The translations under genes and the position numbers were made by a program. Shown here one piece after another: positions 63,739-64,000 of a stretch of 64,000 nt of DNA. The stretch's first letter is position 1; the number at the start of each line of letters is the position of its first letter. This DNA is from Membranipora membranacea. Its lineage: Eukaryota; Bryozoa; Gymnolaemata; Cheilostomatida; Membraniporidae. Below the pieces are notes generated by a model. That model made no database searches. It worked only from the letters and a program-made list of their open reading frames with translations, and was not told the DNA's origin. Location of the stretch: NCBI GenBank assembly GCA_914767715.1, contig OU612070.1, positions 21,004,025 through 21,068,024 of the forward strand, read 5' to 3'.

Positions 63739-64000
63739 AGGCCAATAAGGGCTTGAAGTGGACGGAGTAAGATAAGAATCCAACAGAGTTTTAATTCTTC
63801 AATGCTGCCGTTTGGCATGTTTTTTTTTGGCAACAGTGGACGTCGTTAAAGTTGGCGCTGACGGAGAACGGAGAACGGAGACCCGCAGAGACAAACGGAC
63901 TTCAGATTTGAGACGAACAGGAGTTGCTCCTCCTTATGAGGTAGGTTAAAAGCAAATCTATTTTTTGACCCGAGCGAAAAAAAACCATGATACCCTCCCT
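63739..64000. repeat. Start of a third six-monomer unit, cut by the window edge
   Basis: GAGTAAGATAAG (63765) and the doubled 7-bp unit (near 63866) are as in the two previous units. The sequence ends inside the ATACCCTCCCT hairpin, so the array continues to the right. Confidence 0.8.

Larger units (their letters stand above)
1..64000. repeat. Complex satellite DNA array, ~334.5 bp monomer, about 190 head-to-tail copies
   Basis: The same landmarks recur in the same order and orientation from the first to the last base: GGATCC, CTGCAG, AAGGCCAATAAGGGCTT, a T tract, GACGTC, GAGCAGGAGTTGCTC, CCCGGG or CCCGAG, an A tract, ATACC..GGTAT, TTGAAATTTCAA. The first four BamHI sites lie at 158, 491, 826 and 1162 (spacings 333, 335, 336); the last is at 63712, giving about 190 periods with mean near 334.5 bp. 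The array starts and ends in mid-monomer, so both edges lie outside the window. There is no interruption by unique DNA, gene or mobile element. Such arrays are known from centromeric and other heterochromatin of eukaryotes; that this one is centromeric is only an inference. The species and satellite family are not recognised. Confidence 0.97.

Noticed and set aside
1-64000. CRISPR array
   Set aside because: The repeats are 334 bp and directly abutting; there are no short repeats separated by unique spacers and no cas genes.
1-64000. Ribosomal DNA spacer subrepeats or telomeric repeats
   Set aside because: No rRNA gene segment or short telomere-type motif occurs anywhere in 64 kb, and the array is far longer than usual spacer subrepeat blocks.
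1-64000. Relation to the 359-bp/1.688 satellite family of Drosophila, or to BamHI satellites of plants, suggested by length and restriction sites
   Set aside because: Length and a BamHI site are not evidence of homology, and I cannot recall a convincing sequence match. A database search of the monomer would settle it.

Overview
The whole 64 kb window is one uninterrupted tandem array of a complex satellite DNA. I see no unique sequence, no gene, no RNA gene and no transposon insertion anywhere in it, and the array runs off both ends. The monomer is about 334-335 bp. From the first BamHI landmark (GGATCC at 158) to the last (63712) there are roughly 190 monomers, mean period about 334.5 bp. 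All monomers are in the same orientation. They differ by scattered substitutions, homopolymer length changes and a few small indels. This is typical of centromeric, pericentromeric or other heterochromatic satellite of a eukaryote; nothing in it is prokaryotic or viral. I cannot name the species or the satellite family from the sequence alone.

Layout. (1) 1-20.15 kb: monomers mostly carrying CCCGGG (SmaI). Within it a 14-16-monomer segment occurs twice (about 0.3-4.9 and 5.65-9.55 kb), with a third small fragment near 10-10.5 kb, a dimer duplication at 13.1-14.5 kb and an 8-monomer-offset duplication (14.3-15.7 / 16.95-18.35 kb). (2) 20.15-31.4 kb: a mosaic of CCCGGG and CCCGAG monomers, with an 11-monomer offset repeat (20.66-23.47 / 24.33-27.14 kb), a 5-monomer repeat inside it (about 1.67 kb), and a dimer-based block at 28.2-30 kb. 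(3) 31.4-46.3 kb: a strikingly clean higher-order repeat of 15 monomers (about 5,017 bp), whose middle copy is enlarged by exactly three monomers (1,005 bp) and whose last copy is shortened. (4) 46-54.7 kb: 5-monomer (1,667 bp) and 11-monomer (3,667 bp) higher-order repeats. (5) 54.7-56.4 kb: less ordered monomers. (6) 56.4-64 kb: 7-monomer (2,346 bp), then 6-monomer (2,017 bp) higher-order repeats.

The monomer is rich in dyad symmetry. Its elements are a T-tract/A-tract inverted repeat with ends about 167 bp apart (half the period), a nested pair of stems inside it, a 5-bp-stem hairpin, a 12-bp perfect palindrome TTGAAATTTCAA, and an imperfect dyad. The many 60-95 codon open frames are the same few frames through the repeat and are not annotated as genes: the monomer length is not a multiple of three, and the frames change with poly-A/poly-T length. 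The main value of the window is as a record of recent satellite evolution: unequal exchange between registers, expansion and contraction of higher-order units by whole monomers, and subfamily replacement along one array.
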